The notes under the pieces: model-generated
Databases searched by the model: none
Seen by the model: the letters and a program-made list of their open reading frames with translations, nothing else
Told to the model about the DNA's origin: nothing
Program-made: the position numbers and the translations under genes
In this document: piece after piece, positions 34,028 to 41,672 of the stretch
How the letters are laid out: every line of letters begins with the position of its first letter
Position numbering within the stretch: the stretch's first letter is position 1
Origin: DASYSL01 sp036003365
GTDB lineage: Bacteria > Eisenbacteria > RBG-16-71-46 > DASYSL01
NCBI GenBank assembly: GCA_036003365.1
Contig: DASYSL010000174.1
Coordinates: forward strand, 1-41,672
Direction of reading: 5' to 3'
Length of the DNA stretch: 41,672 nt

Positions 34028-35436
34028 GTCTCCTCCGCGTGCTCGTCGTCGACGACGAAGCGCCGCTCGCCGACACCCTGGCCCGCTCGCTCACGCGCCG
34101 CGGCTTCGACGCCGCGTTCGTCACCTCGGGCAAGGAAGCCATCGAGCGCGCCACCACGGAGCCGTTCGACGCCGTGGTGACCGACCTCAAGATGCGCCCG
34201 CCGGACGGCCTCGAAGTGCTGCGCCAGGTGCGCCAGGCCAAGCCCGACGTGGCGGTCATCCTCATGACCGCCTATCCCGACACCAAGCTCGCGGTGAAGG
34301 CCATGCAGGAGGGCGCGCTCGACTTCCTGACCAAGGAAGACGGTGTCGATCTCGACGAGCTGGTGATCCGTCTCGAGCGCGTGGCGCGAGAGCGCGCCGG
34401 CCGCGCCGAGTGCGAGACTTTGAAGGGCGAAGTATCGGCGTTGCGCAAGCTGGCCGCGCCGATCGTGGGCGGGAGCCCGGCGCTCGCCGATGCGCTCTCC
34501 CTGCTCGAGAAGGTCGCACCCACCAACTCGACGGTGCTGCTCTGGGGGGAGACGGGGACGGGCAAGGATCTCTTCGCCCGCGCCGTGCACGCGCTCTCGC
34601 CGCGCGCCAGCGGGCCGTGGGTCAAGGTGAACTGCGGCGCTTTGCCCGAGCAGCTCATGGAAAGCGAGCTGTTCGGCCACGAGCGCGGGGCGTTCACCGG
34701 GGCCGTGGCGCGCAAGATCGGGCGCTTCGAGCAGGCCAGCAAGGGCACCATCTTCCTGGACGAGGTGGGGGAGCTGACGCTCGCGCTCCAGGTGAAGCTC
34801 CTGCAGGTGCTGGAGGAGAAATCGTTCGTGCGCGTGGGCGGCAGCGAGACCATCACGGTCGACGTGCGCGTGGTGGCGGCGACCAACCGCGACCTCGCCG
34901 CCGAGGTGGCCAAGGGCGCCTTCCGCGAGGATCTCTTCTTCCGCCTGAACGTCTTTCCCATCCGCCTGCCGCCGCTGCGCGAAAGACCGGGCGACGTGGC
35001 CGGCCTGATCGCGTATTTTCTGGCGCGCGCGGGCGCGCCGCCCGACAAGCTCACGCCCGAGGCCCAAGGCATGCTCGAGCGCTATGCGTTTCCGGGCAAC
35101 GTGCGCGAGCTGGAGCACATCCTGGAGCGGGCGCTCATCATCGCCGGAGCGGATCCGGTGACCGTCGAGCACCTGGATCTGAGTGACCGGCGGCCGCGGG
35201 CCACGAGCTTCGGCGTGCCCGACATCCCCGACGAGGGGCTGTCGCTCGAAACCCTCGAGCGCGAGCTGATCTTGAAGGCGCTCGAAAAGGCGCGCGGCAA
35301 CAAGAGCCAGGCGGCGCGCCTGCTCGGGCTGACGCGGCGCACGCTGTATTCGCGCATGGAGAAGCACGGGTTGCGGCCGGCTTCCGGCGCCGGCGACGAA
35401 GCCGACGGCGAGGACGCGGAGGGCCAGGACGAGTGA
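34024..35436 (+). CDS. NtrC-family sigma-54-dependent response regulator
   Basis: The 470-residue protein has a receiver (Asp54 in AVVTDLKM, Lys in FLTKED), a sigma-54 AAA+ domain with Walker A GETGTGKD, sigma-54 loop GAFTGA and Walker B TIFLDEVGEL, and a Fis-type helix-turn-helix (NKSQAARLLGLTRRTLYSRM). The tail is acidic. It overlaps its kinase at 34024 and the YbbR gene at its own stop (GTGA). It is the third sigma-54 activator in the window, which implies broad use of sigma-54 in this organism. Targets are not evident. Confidence 0.95.
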   Translation: MSLLRVLVVDDEAPLADTLARSLTRRGFDAAFVTSGKEAIERATTEPFDAVVTDLKMRPPDGLEVLRQVRQAKPDVAVILMTAYPDTKLAVKAMQEGALDFLTKEDGVDLDELVIRLERVARERAGRAECETLKGEVSALRKLAAPIVGGSPALADALSLLEKVAPTNSTVLLWGETGTGKDLFARAVHALSPRASGPWVKVNCGALPEQLMESELFGHERGAFTGAVARKIGRFEQASKGTIFLDEVGELTLALQVKLLQVLEEKSFVRVGGSETITVDVRVVAATNRDLAAEVAKGAFREDLFFRLNVFPIRLPPLRERPGDVAGLIAYFLARAGAPPDKLTPEAQGMLERYAFPGNVRELEHILERALIIAGADPVTVEHLDLSDRRPRATSFGVPDIPDEGLSLETLERELILKALEKARGNKSQAARLLGLTRRTLYSRMEKHGLRPASGAGDEADGEDAEGQDE

Positions 35437-36353
35437 GATTCGTGAGCGGCCTGACCGAGAACCTGGGTGTGAAGATCGCGGCCGTGCTGCTCGCGGTGGC
35501 TCTCTACTTCCATGTCGTGACCGAGCAGCCGCAGGAGCAGGTGCTGTACTTCCCGCTCCAGGTGCAGGGGCTCGCCGACTCGCTCGCCATGCACGCCCCG
35601 CCCCCGGAAAGGCTGGGCGTCAAGGTGCGTGGCACCGGCAAGCAGATCCTCCGCCTGCAAATCGTGCGGCCCGCCGTGGTGCTCGATCTCTCGGGCGTGA
35701 ACGCGGGCCAGTTCCAGCGCACCATGACCGCGGCCGACTTTCAGGGCGTGACCTCCGAGGGCGTCGAGGTCACCGGCGCTTCGATCCCACCGCGCATCGA
35801 GCTCACGCTCGAGCCCCGGGCCGAGGCCGACGTGCCGATCGCGGTGCGCTATCGCGGTGCGCCGGCGCGCGGCTTCTTCCAGCAGGGCGACCCACAGATC
35901 ACGCCCGACCGCGTGCGCATCTCGGGGCCGCGCTCGTGGGTGCGCGCGCGCGACAGCGTCGAGACCGAGCCCATCGCCATCGCCGGCAAGAAGAGCGACG
36001 TCGAAATGATGCTGCCACTGGTGCCGCCGCCCACCTGGGCCACGGTGTCGCCCGGAAGCGTGCTCGTGGTCGTGCCCATCGGCTCGGAAACCGGCGGCTC
36101 GGCCGACCTCGACGTGCACATCGACGGCCTGCGGCCGGGCTTCAAGGTCGGCCGGCCGGATCCGCCCACGGTGCACGTGAGCTGGGCCCCGTCACGCCAG
36201 GCGGCGACCGACCCGGGCCGCGACCTGGTGGCGGTGGTCGACGCCGGACATCGCGGCCGCGGGCGCTTCAAACTCAAGGTGGAGGTGCGCGGGCCGGGCG
36301 CCGATCACATCATCAAGGTCGAGCCCGACAGCGTGGCCATCGTCATCCCGTGA
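35433..36353 (+). CDS. YbbR-domain (CdaR-like) membrane-anchored protein
   Basis: The 306-residue protein has an N-terminal membrane anchor (NLGVKIAAVLLAVALYFHVV, about residues 9-28) and repeated beta-sandwich modules of the YbbR kind: PLQVQGL...GVKVRGTGKQILRL, VPIAVRYRGAPARGFFQQGDPQITPDRVRISGPRSWV and the later DVHIDGLRPGFKVGRPDPPTVHV. The NLxLKxxAxxLAxxLW-like start is the family hallmark. Known: in Firmicutes, CdaR sits with the diadenylate cyclase CdaA and GlmM. Neither gene is adjacent here. The GTG start overlaps the regulator stop. Role unknown. It is probably exported to the periplasm. Confidence 0.82.
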   Translation: MRFVSGLTENLGVKIAAVLLAVALYFHVVTEQPQEQVLYFPLQVQGLADSLAMHAPPPERLGVKVRGTGKQILRLQIVRPAVVLDLSGVNAGQFQRTMTAADFQGVTSEGVEVTGASIPPRIELTLEPRAEADVPIAVRYRGAPARGFFQQGDPQITPDRVRISGPRSWVRARDSVETEPIAIAGKKSDVEMMLPLVPPPTWATVSPGSVLVVVPIGSETGGSADLDVHIDGLRPGFKVGRPDPPTVHVSWAPSRQAATDPGRDLVAVVDAGHRGRGRFKLKVEVRGPGADHIIKVEPDSVAIVIP

Positions 36354-36447
36354 CCGGAAAGGCTGAATCGTTCGGCGGCGCCGGCGACTCCAAACGGTTG
36401 CCCTGGTAGGCCTTTTCGAGCCTGCCAACACGCTTTGCGAAAGGCAG

Positions 36448-36477
36448 TTGACATCGCCAAGCGCCGTTTCCTAGGAT
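36448..36477 (+). promoter_or_regulatory. Promoter of rho
   Basis: TTGACA, an 18-nt spacer and TAGGAT, the closest match to consensus in the window. Confidence 0.75.
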
Positions 36478-36483
36478 GTTTGC

Positions 36484-36735
36484 AGCGCACGGTGGGCGCT
36501 TCTCCTTCATCCTCACGGCGGAACCCAGAACCCGAGACAAACGGAACGCGCAGTTACAGCCGCCGGGCGCATATCCCCATAAGGGACCACAGATCCCTAC
36601 GACGCTGACCCCCTTCGCGGGCGGCCACGCTCTCTCACCCGAGGCGTATCGAGTGCAAGCTCCGTCACTTCGGCGGAGATCGAGGCCGACGCATAGGACC
36701 TGGCGGGTCCCACGCCCGCCGCAGGAGCCATCTCC
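36484..36735 (+). promoter_or_regulatory. Long leader of rho
   Basis: About 250 nt separate the predicted start from the rho ATG. The leader has C-rich, G-poor stretches (36560-36650) like Rho-binding sites and a hairpin right before the ribosome site (GGCGGG 36702 / CCCGCC 36715). Known: rho is often autoregulated through its leader. The frame that opens at the -10 box (36476) would not be in the mRNA. The 95 nt between the YbbR stop and the -35 box hold only a weak hairpin (GGTAGGC / GCCTGCC). Confidence 0.45.
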
Positions 36736-37983
<1,248 letters not shown>

Positions 37984-38066
37984 AGGTCGACGGAGCGCGC
38001 GGAGCCACCGGGCGGCGAGAGTCGCCGTCCGGCCGCGGAACGCCGTCACCGAACAAGGAGAGCACC

Positions 38067-38303
38067 GTGAAACAGGGCATCCATCCCGCCTACGGGCCGT
38101 CGAAGATCAGCTGCGTGTGCGGCAACGTGATCGAGACCCGCTCGACCGTGAAGGACTTCCACGTCGAGATCTGCTCGGCCTGCCATCCGTTCTTCACCGG
38201 CAAGCAGAAGCTGGTGGACACGGCCGGACGCGTCGAGCGCTTCCGCCGCAAGTATGGCAAGGGTGCGCCGGCGCCGGCCGAGGGTGAGACGGCGAACGCT
38301 TAG
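38067..38303 (+). CDS. rpmE: 50S ribosomal protein L31, zinc-binding type
   Basis: The 78-residue protein starts MKQGIHPAYGPSKISCVCGN and carries the CxC ... CSACHPF pattern of the zinc-binding (C+) L31 form, then TGKQKLVDTAGRVERFRRKYG and an Ala/Pro/Glu tail. Known: L31 bridges the ribosomal subunits at the 5S/central protuberance region. GTG 38067 has AAGGAG 6 nt upstream. An apparent longer frame starting inside rho is not real. It lies 83 nt after rho. Confidence 0.97.
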   Translation: MKQGIHPAYGPSKISCVCGNVIETRSTVKDFHVEICSACHPFFTGKQKLVDTAGRVERFRRKYGKGAPAPAEGETANA

Positions 38304-38323
38304 CTTTCTTCGAGCACATGCGC

Positions 38324-38352
38324 GGGGCGTGCCGTCGAGCGACGGGCGCCCC
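38324..38352 (+). terminator. GC-rich hairpin between rpmE and prfA
   Basis: GGGGCG (38324) pairs with CGCCCC (38347) and an inner CCGTC with GACGG. A weak T-bearing tail (GTTCTCGTTCCC) follows. It could be a partial terminator or attenuator. Confidence 0.4.
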
Positions 38353-38381
38353 GTTCTCGTTCCCTAACGGAGATCTCTCAC

Positions 38382-39473
38382 GTGCAAGACGCGCTGGCTC
38401 AGGCCGAGAAACGCTTTCACGAGCTGACCGATCAGCTGTCGCGGCCCGAGGTGCTGGGCGATCCGGCGAAGCTGCGCGCCGTGGCCAGGGAGCGCTCGCA
38501 GCTCGAGCCCGTGGCCGCCGGCATCGAGGCCTTCCGCAAGCTCGAGGCGCGCATCGCCGACGACGAGGAGGCCGAGGGCTCGGGGGACGCCGAGCTGGCC
38601 GAGCTGGCGCGCGCCGAGTTGCCCGAGCTGCGCGAGGAGCGCGAGGCTTTGCGGGCAAAGCTGCAGAAGCTCCTGCTGCCGCGCGACCCCAACGACGACC
38701 GCAACGTGGTCTTGGAAATCCGGGCGGGCACCGGCGGGGAAGAGGCAGCGCTGTTCGCCGGCGAGATCTTCCGCATGTATCAGCGCTACGCCGAGGGCAA
38801 CAAGTGGAAGGTCGAGGTGCTGTCGTCTTCGCCTTCCGATCTCGGCGGCTTCAAGGAAGTCGTGGCCGCGGTCGAGGGCGAGGGCGCCTTCGCGCATTTG
38901 AAATACGAATCGGGCGTGCACCGCGTCCAGCGCGTGCCCGAGACCGAGGCGCAGGGGCGCATCCACACCTCCGCAGTCACCGTGGCGGTGCTTCCCGAAG
39001 CGGAAGACGTGGATGTCGAGATCAAGCCCGGAGATATTCAGGTCGACGTCTATCGCTCGAGCGGGCCCGGAGGCCAGGGGGTGAACACGACCGACTCGGC
39101 GGTGCGCATTCATCACTTGCCCACGGGGCTGATCGTCACCTGTCAGGACGAGCGCTCGCAGATCAAGAACCGGGCGAAGGCCATGAAGGTGCTGCGCGCG
39201 CGCCTCCTCGACCAGAAACAGCGCGCCGAGGAAGAAGCGCGGGCCAAGATGCGCAAGGCCCAGGTCTCGACCGGCGATCGCTCGGCCAAGATCCGTACGT
39301 ATAATTTTCCACAGAGCCGGCTGACCGATCACCGCATCGGTCTCACCGTGCACAACCTTCCGGTCATCCTGGAAGGCGACCTCGAGAAGGTCATCGCCGC
39401 CCTGGTCGAAGCCGACACGGCCGAGAAGCTCAAGGGCGGAATCGGCTTGGGAGCGCCGGCCACGGCGGATTGA
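38382..39473 (+). CDS. prfA: Peptide chain release factor 1
   Basis: The 363-residue factor releases the finished peptide at UAA and UAG. The GGQ motif is at residues 230-232 (SSGPGGQGVN). The stop-codon-reading PxT is present as PET within HRVQRVPETEAQGRIHTS, which marks RF1 rather than RF2. The N-terminal helical bundle and the closing block PQSRLTDHRIGLT are standard. GTG 38382 is the start that gives normal family length. GGAG lies 13 nt upstream. The usual partner prmC (methylates the GGQ glutamine) does not follow. Accessory genes do. Confidence 0.97.
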   Translation: MQDALAQAEKRFHELTDQLSRPEVLGDPAKLRAVARERSQLEPVAAGIEAFRKLEARIADDEEAEGSGDAELAELARAELPELREEREALRAKLQKLLLPRDPNDDRNVVLEIRAGTGGEEAALFAGEIFRMYQRYAEGNKWKVEVLSSSPSDLGGFKEVVAAVEGEGAFAHLKYESGVHRVQRVPETEAQGRIHTSAVTVAVLPEAEDVDVEIKPGDIQVDVYRSSGPGGQGVNTTDSAVRIHHLPTGLIVTCQDERSQIKNRAKAMKVLRARLLDQKQRAEEEARAKMRKAQVSTGDRSAKIRTYNFPQSRLTDHRIGLTVHNLPVILEGDLEKVIAALVEADTAEKLKGGIGLGAPATAD

Positions 39474-39517
39474 TGCTGCTTCTGGCCGCTTTGGCCGGGT
39501 GCTATGGTTGTTGGGCC

Positions 39518-40084
39518 ATGAGATCTCTCGGAATCGTGCTCAGCCTGGCAGCGATCGTCGTTGCCTCTCCAGCCATGGCAGAAGTTGTGACCGTCCCCAT
39601 CCCCGAGCTGGCGGGGCAGACCAACTTCACGGGTACGATCCCTTTCAGCCTGCCGTCGGCGCCAAGCGTTATCCGTTCGGTCTCGATCCACATCGTGGCG
39701 ATGGACGAGCCCGGTACGTTCTACTGCAATAGCAACGGCGTCACGTATCCGTGGCTCACGTCCATCCATGCGTTTCTGCTCGATCCCGCCTGGACGAACT
39801 GGTCGGCCGGACCCGCGTCCCCGAGCACGTCGGGGAGTTATGACGTGACTCAGGAGTTTCATCCGACGGGGTATGACCCGCCGTGGGACTTTCTCCTTGA
39901 TGGCCAAGCGCAGCTGGAATTCACCTGCGGCCCCGGGGTCACGGATCTCTACTGCACCGGGCCAACAGGTCCCTCCACACCGCCGCTCATGCACTTGCAG
40001 GAAGTGGATCTGATCATCGATGCGGATTTCCCGGTTCCCACGCTCTCCCAAACTTGGGGGCGGATCAAAGCGCTGTATCATTGA
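39518..40084 (+). CDS. Secreted protein of unknown function with a C-terminal SQTWGRIKALYH motif
   Basis: I choose ATG 39518 because it gives a normal signal peptide (MRSLGIVLSLAAIVVASPAMA). An ATG at 39473, overlapping the prfA stop, would add an odd lipobox-like start without positive charge. The 188-residue protein is strand-rich with Gly/Pro/Thr and three cysteines, and looks like an extracellular beta-sandwich. It ends FPVPTLSQTWGRIKALYH. I recall TWxxxKxLYR-like ends in secreted proteins of uncultured FCB-type bacteria, possibly a sorting or conserved tail, but cannot verify this. TATGGT at 39503 may be its -10 box. It is unrelated to prfA and may be part of an accessory insertion. Confidence 0.6.
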   Translation: MRSLGIVLSLAAIVVASPAMAEVVTVPIPELAGQTNFTGTIPFSLPSAPSVIRSVSIHIVAMDEPGTFYCNSNGVTYPWLTSIHAFLLDPAWTNWSAGPASPSTSGSYDVTQEFHPTGYDPPWDFLLDGQAQLEFTCGPGVTDLYCTGPTGPSTPPLMHLQEVDLIIDADFPVPTLSQTWGRIKALYH

Positions 40085-40096
40085 TTCGGGAAACCC

Positions 40097-40603
40097 TTGA
40101 AGCGCGTTCTCGTCATCGGCAGCGGAGGCAGCGGCAAGACGACCTTCGCCGCGAAGCTCTCGCGACTCACCGGCCTGCCGCTTGTCCACTTGGATTCACA
40201 CTACTGGCTGCCACATTGGCAGAAGCGACCGGATGAGGAGTGGGCCGCGATCGTTCGCGACCTTGTGTCGCGTGACTCCTGGATCATGGATGGGAATTAC
40301 GGTGGGTCGCTGGATCTGCGCCTCGAAGCCTGCGACACAGTCTTCTTCCTCGATTTCCCTCGGCTGACCTGCATGGGCCGCGCGCTGAAGCGCCAATTCA
40401 CGCACATGGGGCAGAGCCGTCCGGAAATGCCCGTGGGCTGCCGCGAGCGTCTCGACCCGGAATTTCTCGCCTGGATCTGGACTTACCCCGCACAGCGGCG
40501 GCCGAAAATCCTCGGGCGGCTCGCAGCGCTCGAGGAGCGAAAGATGATCCACGTTCTTCGCTCCGACGCGGAGATCGATGCCTATTTCGCGAGTGGCCCT
40601 TAA
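40097..40603 (+). CDS. P-loop kinase-like NTPase (adenylate-kinase/FlaR-type)
   Basis: The 168-residue protein has a Walker A GSGGSGKTT at residues 8-16, HLDSHYWLPHWQKRPDEEW and WIMDGNYGGSLDLRLEACDTVFFLDFPR, the pattern of small AAA_17/AAA_18 adenylate-kinase-like proteins sometimes annotated as DNA topology modulation protein FlaR. Known: such proteins are probably small-molecule kinases, but substrates are mostly unknown. TTG 40097 starts 12 nt after the preceding gene. The last three codons (Gly-Pro-stop) lie inside an 84-bp repeat that recurs in the same place at the end of the next gene. Confidence 0.75.
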   Translation: MKRVLVIGSGGSGKTTFAAKLSRLTGLPLVHLDSHYWLPHWQKRPDEEWAAIVRDLVSRDSWIMDGNYGGSLDLRLEACDTVFFLDFPRLTCMGRALKRQFTHMGQSRPEMPVGCRERLDPEFLAWIWTYPAQRRPKILGRLAALEERKMIHVLRSDAEIDAYFASGP

Positions 40604-40676
40604 AGAACCAACACATGCCGTACGGCATATAGGTACTACTAAACTTCGTGCGATTGGCGTAGGAATGGTAGGGGTC
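40593..40676 (+). repeat. 84-bp direct repeat, copy 1
   Basis: Near-identical to 41236-41319 (6 differences in 84 by eye). It contains the 14-bp palindrome ATGCCGTACGGCAT (40615-40628). It begins within the last codons of the P-loop gene and supplies its Gly-Pro-TAA end. Confidence 0.85.
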
Positions 40677-40727
40677 TGTCCCTCTGTCGATTCGCGAACA
40701 CGCTGCATTCGGTCGGAAGGGAGGGCG

Positions 40728-41246
40728 ATGAGAACTCTCGCCAAGTTCTTGTTCTCCGCGCCCCTCTTGATCTGCCTCGCAGTGGGGTGCCACAACACTT
40801 CTCCCCGCATAGCGAAACTCCGAGCGACGCTCACGGGCGTTCCCATCGTCGTCCGTGAGGGGGAGCCCATTCACGGTCGGCTCGTGATCGAAAACACAGG
40901 CAACGTTCCGTTTCGTATCCCGAATCAGCGAGTGACCCCGGCCTACGTGGGCCCCATGGTCCTTCCGCTCTTTGCGCCGCCCATCAAGTACGCGCGTTCT
41001 TGGCCCGTTGAGCTCGACGGTGGTGATGCCGACACTCTCGGCCCTGGCCAGAGAGTTTCCAGATTTGTCGAATTGGCCCCCTTGCGAGACGCCTGGGTCT
41101 ATTTATCGGGATTGGCCATCAGCGGCACCCGACCGCTGGGTGAGAGCGAATTCAAGCACCCGACCCGCATGTTGCTTTCCGGGTATGTGTGGATCGTCGT
41201 GATCCCGAGTGCCGACCGTCAATCGGTGCACGCGGGTGGCCCTTAA
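40728..41246 (+). CDS. Lipoprotein of unknown function
   Basis: GGAAGGGAGGG precedes ATG 40728. The 172-residue product has a lipoprotein signal peptide (MRTLAKFLFSAPLLICLAVGC, lipid-carrying Cys at 21) and a strand-rich domain: GVPIVVREGEPIHGRLVIENTGNVPFRIPN looks like an immunoglobulin-like fold for a cell-surface or periplasmic protein, with DTLGPGQRVSRFVELAPL following. No enzymatic motif. Base composition is lower in GC than in neighbouring housekeeping genes. Together with the flanking repeats this suggests acquired DNA. The gene ends, like its upstream neighbour, with Gly-Gly-Pro-stop inside the repeat. Confidence 0.7.
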   Translation: MRTLAKFLFSAPLLICLAVGCHNTSPRIAKLRATLTGVPIVVREGEPIHGRLVIENTGNVPFRIPNQRVTPAYVGPMVLPLFAPPIKYARSWPVELDGGDADTLGPGQRVSRFVELAPLRDAWVYLSGLAISGTRPLGESEFKHPTRMLLSGYVWIVVIPSADRQSVHAGGP

Positions 41247-41319
41247 AGAACCAACACATGCCGTACGGCATGTAAGTATTACTAAACTTCGTGCGATTGG
41301 CGTAGGGATGGTGGCGGTC
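41236..41319 (+). repeat. 84-bp direct repeat, copy 2
   Basis: Second copy, 643 bp after the first, with the same palindrome at 41258-41271. It ends 2 nt before the stop of the convergent kinase gene. Confidence 0.85.
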
Positions 41320-41321
41320 GT

Positions 41322-41672
41322 CTAGAGCGCTTCTGGCAACTCGAGCCGGGCGCGGAGGCCCCCCTCGGGGGAGGCGCCGAGAGCGATCGAGCCGCCGTGC
41401 GCTTCGGCCAGCTCACGCACGATGGCGAGCCCGAGGCCCGAGCCGGGCGCGCCTTCATCGGCGCGCATGCCGCGCTGCAGGACACGGTCGCGCATCGCCG
41501 GATCGAGGCCCGGGCCATCGTCGTCCACCGTGATCACCACGCGGCCGGCGCCCGCCACGGCAAGCACGCCCACCCGCGAGCGCGCCCACTTGCAGGCGTT
41601 GTCGAGGAGGTTGCCGAGCATCTCGTCCAGGTTCTCGCGCCGGGCGCGAGCCGCGACGTCTTCGGCGACATC
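41322..41672 (-). CDS. Sensor histidine kinase, C-terminal part (runs off the window)
   Basis: Only the ATP-binding domain is present: N box ENLDEMLGNLLDNACKWARS, G1 VDDDGPGLDP and G2 GAPGSGLGLAIVRELAEAHGG, then the closing LELPEAL. The frame is open to the window edge at 41672, so the start lies beyond it. The DEMLGNLLDNACKW form resembles EnvZ/PhoQ-type kinases. The Met at 41621 is internal, not a start. The partner regulator would be expected upstream, outside the window. Confidence 0.9.
   Translation of the reverse strand, partial: DVAEDVAARARRENLDEMLGNLLDNACKWARSRVGVLAVAGAGRVVITVDDDGPGLDPAMRDRVLQRGMRADEGAPGSGLGLAIVRELAEAHGGSIALGASPEGGLRARLELPEAL

Noticed and set aside
40593..41319. Integron gene cassettes with attC sites
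   Set aside because: No GTTRRRY / RYYYAAC core sites at the repeat ends and no integrase in the window.

Overview
The window is high-GC chromosomal DNA of a diderm (Gram-negative-type) bacterium. An LpxH-type lipid A enzyme, several outer-membrane barrels, a PorV-family protein, a periplasmic Do-like protease and a lipoprotein show the outer membrane. Three sigma-54 enhancer-binding proteins, the eno-ftsB pair, the rho-rpmE-prfA block and a fused sulfur-carrier/E1/rhodanese protein fit a deep, mostly uncultured lineage (a Candidatus Eisenbacteria-like or related FCB/delta-type group is my best guess, from gene content only). Ordinary promoters recur as TTGAC(A/C), 17-18 nt, then TAnnnT. At several genes the start codon lies only 6-8 nt after the -10 box, which points to leaderless mRNAs.

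Layout. 1-880: wreck of a mobile element (serine recombinase tail and a 33-bp copy of a tRNA 3' end) beside an intact initiator tRNA. 1-3.6 kb: a barrel protein, then eno-ftsB on the minus strand. 3.7-6.3 kb: ECF sigma factor, zinc-finger anti-sigma factor and a membrane protein. 6.3-9.3 kb: a cysteine-biosynthesis operon of the CysM/Mec/CysO type with the sulfur carrier fused to its activating enzyme and a rhodanese. 9.3-10 kb: a palindromic repeat array and a HicAB module. 10-16.1 kb (minus): rlmN, NtrY/NtrC-like two-component pair, Omp85-like barrel and DUF4390 protein in one tight operon. 16.2-17.6 kb: ArsR-like regulator and Ppx/GppA phosphatase. 17.8-22.1 kb: a small exported protein, a 1029-residue TPR-GAF-AAA-Fis regulator, then a gene-poor stretch with a strong sigma-54 promoter, upstream dyads, a 57-codon ORF and a structured, terminated RNA 3' end. 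22.2-27 kb: PorV-like protein, LpxH, Do-like protease, amidase. 27-30.8 kb (minus): a double 5'-nucleotidase. 31-36.4 kb: cysteine-rich HMA-like protein, then zinc-ribbon/TPR protein, histidine kinase, sigma-54 response regulator and YbbR protein. 36.4-39.5 kb: rho, rpmE, prfA. 39.5-41.3 kb: accessory genes with an 84-bp near-identical repeat after two of them. The end holds the 3' part of a histidine kinase.

Most interesting parts: (a) the TPR/sigma-54 regulator flanked by an exported peptide-sized protein on one side and a sigma-54-driven structured transcript on the other; (b) the carrier-E1-rhodanese fusion whose internal Gly-Gly would have to be exposed by cleavage, with a JAMM peptidase encoded next to it; (c) the cassette-like repeats near 40.6 and 41.2 kb. 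All functional links between these parts are inference from sequence and gene order.
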